Shown piece by piece: positions 60,959 to 64,000 of a stretch of DNA of 64,000 nt. The stretch spans positions 1,860,001-1,924,000 of the forward strand of contig NZ_CM001165.1 in NCBI RefSeq assembly GCF_000213055.1. Reading direction: 5' to 3'. The first letter of the stretch is position 1, and each line of letters begins with the position of its first letter. Under the pieces are notes generated by a model, which saw only the letters and a program-made list of their open reading frames with translations, had not been told where the DNA came from and made no database searches. Source of the stretch: Streptomyces sp. Tu6071 (GTDB lineage Bacteria; Actinomycetota; Actinomycetes; Streptomycetales; Streptomycetaceae). A program made the position numbers and the translations under genes.

Positions 60959-61920
60959 CGACCGACACGACAGACGTGGCCACGCCGCGCGACGGCGCGT
61001 CCCCCGAGCCGGACGACGCGGCGCACGTCGCGTCGCCGCGCGCGCTCGCGTGGGCGCGGCGACGTCGCGCGCTCGCCGACTTCTGGCGCACGTTCCGTAC
61101 GCACCGCAGCGGCCTCGTCGGCCTCGTCGTGCTGCTGCTCATCGCGGTGCTCGCGCTCGCGGCCCCGCTGCTCGTCGGGAGCGACTCGCGCAGCGTCACC
61201 GAAGCCCCCGGCAAGTCGCTGGAGTCGCCGAGCGGACGCTTCCCGCTCGGGACCGACCAGTTCGGGCGCAGTCTGCTCGCGCTGATGGTGTGGGGCGCCC
61301 GCGTGTCGCTCGCGGTCGGGCTGCTCGCGGCGGTGCTCACCGTCGCGATCGGGACGCTCGTCGGCGTCACGGCGGGGCACTTCAAGGGCTGGTACGCGAC
61401 GGTGATCATGCGCGTCACCGACTGGTTCCTCGTCATGCCGACGCTGGTCCTGGCCATCGCGCTCGCCACCGTCCTCGACCGCTCCATCTGGACGACGATC
61501 CTCGCCATCGGCGTCACGACGTGGCCGACGACCGCGCGACTGGTGCGGGCGCAGACGCTGTCCGTCGAGTCGCGCCCCTACATCGAGCGGGCCAGAGCGC
61601 TCGGCGGCGGGCACAAGCACGTCATGCTGCGGCACGTCCTGCCGAACGTCATGCCGCTCGTGCTCGCCCAGACGACCCTGGTGATCTCGAACGCGATCCT
61701 CACCGAGGCGACGCTCGCCTTCCTCGGACTCGGCGACCCGATCATGGTGTCCTGGGGCGGGCTGCTCCAGGACGCGCGCGACGCGGGCGCCGTCAGCTCG
61801 GGCGACTGGTGGTACCTCGCGCCCCCCGGCCTCGCGATCGCGCTCGTGGCCCTCGCCTTCACCCTGTGCGGACGCGCCATCGAGTCCGTGCTCAACCCCA
61901 AGCTGGGGGACCGACGATGA
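60955..61920 (+). CDS. oppC: Peptide ABC transporter permease (OppC/DppC type)
   Basis: The 321-residue permease has an N-terminal disordered segment (about 45 residues, with AAHVASPRALAW) and the OppC_N segment DFWRTFRTHRSGLVGLVVLL. The family landmarks are PLGTDQFGRSLLALMVWGARVS (quoted as PLGTDQFGRSLLALMVWG), the EAA-type loop YIERARALGGGHKHVMLRHV, and EATLAFLGLGDPIMVSWGGL. The ATG overlaps the oppB stop (ATGA). The CGACGTCGC motif is read here as Arg-Arg-Arg (WARRRRAL). Confidence 0.94.
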   Translation: MTTDTTDVATPRDGASPEPDDAAHVASPRALAWARRRRALADFWRTFRTHRSGLVGLVVLLLIAVLALAAPLLVGSDSRSVTEAPGKSLESPSGRFPLGTDQFGRSLLALMVWGARVSLAVGLLAAVLTVAIGTLVGVTAGHFKGWYATVIMRVTDWFLVMPTLVLAIALATVLDRSIWTTILAIGVTTWPTTARLVRAQTLSVESRPYIERARALGGGHKHVMLRHVLPNVMPLVLAQTTLVISNAILTEATLAFLGLGDPIMVSWGGLLQDARDAGAVSSGDWWYLAPPGLAIALVALAFTLCGRAIESVLNPKLGDRR

Positions 61921-63416
61921 CTGAACCGACCACGCGGGGCACGCAGGCCCCCGCTCCCTCGCAGGCGACGGACGCCGGAGCGCGGGACGCGACGTCGCGC
62001 GGCGACGCGACGGTGTCCGATGACGCGACGTCGCGCACGGGCGCGGAAGGCGACGCGACGTCGCGGGGCGAGGGCGACGCGACGTCGCGGGACACGTCGC
62101 GTCCGCTGCTCGACGTGCGCGACCTGCGCATCACGTACGGGAGCGGCGCGCGCGCCGTGCCGGCGGTGCGCGGCGTCGACCTCACACTGCGCGCGGGCGA
62201 GAAACTCGGCATCGCCGGGGAGTCCGGCTGCGGCAAGTCGACGCTCGCGATGGCCCTGCTGCGGCTGCTGCCGCCGGGGGCGACGCTGGAGGGCGAGATC
62301 CTGCTCGACGGCGAGGACGTCCGCACGATGGCGTGGGGGCGGCTGCGCGCCGTGCGCTGGGCGGGCGCGTCGATCGTCTTCCAGGGCGCGATGCATTCGC
62401 TCAACGCCGTCCACCGCATCGGCGACCAGATCCTCGAACCGATCCTCCTACACCGCCTGGCGGGCCCCGAGGAGGGGCGACGTCGCGTCAAGGAGCTGCT
62501 GCGGCACGTCGGTCTACCGGTGTCGCGCGCGACGGCGTATCCGCACGAGCTGTCCGGCGGGCAGCGGCAACGCGTCATGATCGCCATGGCGCTCGCCTGC
62601 GATCCGCGGCTGATCATCGCCGACGAGCCGACCACGGCGCTCGACGTCATGATCCAGGCCCAGATCCTCCGGCTCATCGAGGGCCTGGTGGCGGAGAAGG
62701 GCATCGGCCTCGTCATGATCAGCCACGACCTGGCGGTGCTCGCCGACACGTGCGACCGGCTCGCGATCATGTACGCGGGGCGCGTCGTCGAGGAGGGTCC
62801 CGCGCGCGAGGTGTACGCGCAGGCGATACATCCCTACGGCGCGGCGCTCTCCGGCGCGTTCCCGCGCATCGGCGACCCGGCGTCGCGCTTCGCCCCGCGC
62901 GGTCTGCCGGGCGACCCGCCGGACCCCGCGTCGTTGCCGACGGGGTGCACCTTCCATCCGCGGTGCCCCGTCGCGCTGCCCTCCTGCGCGACGGAGCCGC
63001 AGCCGCTGCGCGCGGCGGGGCCGGGACGTCGCGCGGCGTGCGTACGGGTCGACGAGGGGTTCGAGGAGGCGTCGGACGGGGCGACGTCGCGGGGCGGGAA
63101 GCCGGTGCCGGGCGACGCGACGTCGGACAGGACGACGGCGCCGGGCGAGGCGACGCCGGACGGGGCGACGGCGCCGGGCGACGCGACGTCGCGAGATGGC
63201 GAGGACGTGCCGGGCGCCGCGACGCCGCGTAGGGGCGCGGAAGACGACACGACGTCGCGGGACGACGCGACATCGCATGACGGCGCGGCGGACGACGCGA
63301 CGTCGCGTACGGCCAACGGCGCGACGTCGCGCTCTGGCGACGCGCGCGACGCGGCGTCAGGGCCCGGGGACGCGGGGCACGACGGTGCCGACGAGGCGAG
63401 GAGCACGCAGGCATGA
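61917..63416 (+). CDS. oppD: Peptide ABC transporter ATP-binding protein (OppD/DppD type)
   Basis: The 499-residue ATPase has Walker A GESGCGKSTLAMALL (about residues 101-115), Q-loop IVFQGAMHSLN, signature HELSGGQRQRV (about 210), Walker B LIIADEPTTALDV and H-loop SHDL. The oligo_HPY C-terminus with CTFHPRCPVALPSC (three of the usual cysteines visible) follows. The start overlaps oppC (ATGA). Family members have 320-350 residues. The excess is an N-terminal tail of about 60 residues and a C-terminal tail of about 125, made of DATSR/GDATS units encoded by CGCGACGTCGCG motifs. Confidence 0.95.
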   Translation: MTEPTTRGTQAPAPSQATDAGARDATSRGDATVSDDATSRTGAEGDATSRGEGDATSRDTSRPLLDVRDLRITYGSGARAVPAVRGVDLTLRAGEKLGIAGESGCGKSTLAMALLRLLPPGATLEGEILLDGEDVRTMAWGRLRAVRWAGASIVFQGAMHSLNAVHRIGDQILEPILLHRLAGPEEGRRRVKELLRHVGLPVSRATAYPHELSGGQRQRVMIAMALACDPRLIIADEPTTALDVMIQAQILRLIEGLVAEKGIGLVMISHDLAVLADTCDRLAIMYAGRVVEEGPAREVYAQAIHPYGAALSGAFPRIGDPASRFAPRGLPGDPPDPASLPTGCTFHPRCPVALPSCATEPQPLRAAGPGRRAACVRVDEGFEEASDGATSRGGKPVPGDATSDRTTAPGEATPDGATAPGDATSRDGEDVPGAATPRRGAEDDTTSRDDATSHDGAADDATSRTANGATSRSGDARDAASGPGDAGHDGADEARSTQA

Positions 63417-64000
63417 GTACGACCACGCGGGAGCAGGCCCTGCTCGGGGCGCGGGACCTGGGCATCACGTTTCCCGGGCGACGTGGCGCGCCGCGTGCGC
63501 GTGCCGTCGACGGGGTGAATCTCGACATCGGCAAGGGCGAGATCGTCGCGCTCGTCGGGGAGTCCGGCTGCGGCAAGACGACGCTCGCGCGCTCCCTCCT
63601 GGGCCTCGTCCCGCCGACCGAGGGGCGGATCACCTTCGCGGGCGAGCCGCTCTCGTACAGCTCACGGGCACTGCGCGCCTACCGCAAGCGGGCCCAACTG
63701 GTGCTCCAGGACCCGAGCGGCTCGCTCAACCCGCGCCACACCGTGTACGACGCGGTGGCCGAGGGGCTGCGCATCCACCGCACGCCGGGCGACGAACGCA
63801 CCGCCGTCGCGCGGGCGCTCTCGCTCGCCGGACTGCGCCCGCCGGAGCGGTTCTTCCTGCGCTACCCGCACGAGCTGTCCGGCGGGCAGCGGCAACGCGT
63901 CGTCATCGCCGGCGCGCTCGCCCTGGAGCCGGAGCTGATCGTCGCGGACGAACCCGTCGCCTCGCTCGACGCGTCGGTGCGCGGGGAGATCCTGGCGCTG
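63413..64000 (+). CDS. oppF: Peptide ABC transporter ATP-binding protein (OppF/DppF type), partial
   Basis: The start (MSTTTREQALLGARDLGITF) overlaps the oppD stop by four bases and the frame is open to the window end, giving 196 residues. Walker A is GESGCGKTTLARSLLGL (about residues 50-66), Q-loop QLVLQDPSGSLNPRHTV, signature HELSGGQRQRVVIAGAL, and Walker B LIVADEPVASLD. It is the second ATPase of the importer; its C-terminus lies outside the window. Thirty-six bases around the signature are identical to oppD. Confidence 0.95.
   Translation, partial: MSTTTREQALLGARDLGITFPGRRGAPRARAVDGVNLDIGKGEIVALVGESGCGKTTLARSLLGLVPPTEGRITFAGEPLSYSSRALRAYRKRAQLVLQDPSGSLNPRHTVYDAVAEGLRIHRTPGDERTAVARALSLAGLRPPERFFLRYPHELSGGQRQRVVIAGALALEPELIVADEPVASLDASVRGEILAL

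Overview
This window is high-G+C (roughly 73% by eye) chromosomal DNA from a Streptomyces. The evidence is a bldB-type developmental gene, a ClgR with the actinobacterial C-terminus, the long Ala-rich FtsK, the rRNA operon with no spacer tRNA, the GTG/TTG starts, and the multi-HAMP osmoadaptation kinase next to its partner genes. The gene order from recX/recA through pnp/rpsO to bldB matches what I recall of the conserved core of the S. coelicolor chromosome. I see no prophage, insertion sequence, integron, CRISPR array or biosynthetic cluster.

Layout. 0-3.2 kb: recX and recA (minus strand) with a LexA-type box, then a frameshifted lysG next to the divergent lysE exporter. 3.9-8.6 kb: an AI-2E/PerM-type membrane protein, a DUF3046 protein, azlD-azlC and an AraC regulator, separated by repeat-filled gaps. 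8.6-14.2 kb: lhr helicase and a nei-type DNA glycosylase. 14.2-18.6 kb: dps, clgR and the tightly overlapped set rimO-pgsA-cinA. 18.7-22.8 kb: a RodZ-like protein and FtsK. 22.9-33.2 kb: an osaB-osaA-osaC-type osmotic signalling locus, including a 2013-residue hybrid kinase with ten 92-residue HAMP units. 33.2-39.8 kb: tRNA-Thr, a degenerate DegT-like gene and one complete rRNA operon read 16S-23S-5S on the minus strand. 39.8-51.1 kb: rnj, dapA, thyX, small membrane proteins, dapB, an M16 protease, pnp and rpsO. 51.7-57.2 kb: bldB and a giant MinD/ParA-like ATPase embedded in disordered sequence. 57.4-64 kb: an oligopeptide/dipeptide ABC importer (binding protein, two permeases, two ATPases), with the last gene cut by the window end.

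How the parts work together. Several genes serve genome maintenance (recA, recX, lhr, nei, dps, ftsK). Others serve RNA processing and translation (rnj, pnp, rpsO, rimO, the rRNA operon). dapA and dapB supply diaminopimelate and lysine, thyX makes dTMP, and pgsA makes phosphatidylglycerol phosphate. osaA/B/C probably form one osmotic and sigma-factor signalling unit, clgR controls proteolysis, and bldB controls development.

The most unusual signal is not a gene. A short DNA motif, the 12-base palindrome CGCGACGTCGCG and its half-site CACGCGACGT, is scattered through the window. In intergenic gaps near azlC/araC, araC/lhr and dapB it forms arrays with about 20-24 bp spacing. It is also embedded in disordered protein tails (OppD, the MinD-like protein, AzlC, AraC), where it is read in all three codon frames. 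I counted at least 14 perfect 12-mers by eye. It looks like a lineage-specific, DNA-level repeat or binding-site system that I do not recognise.
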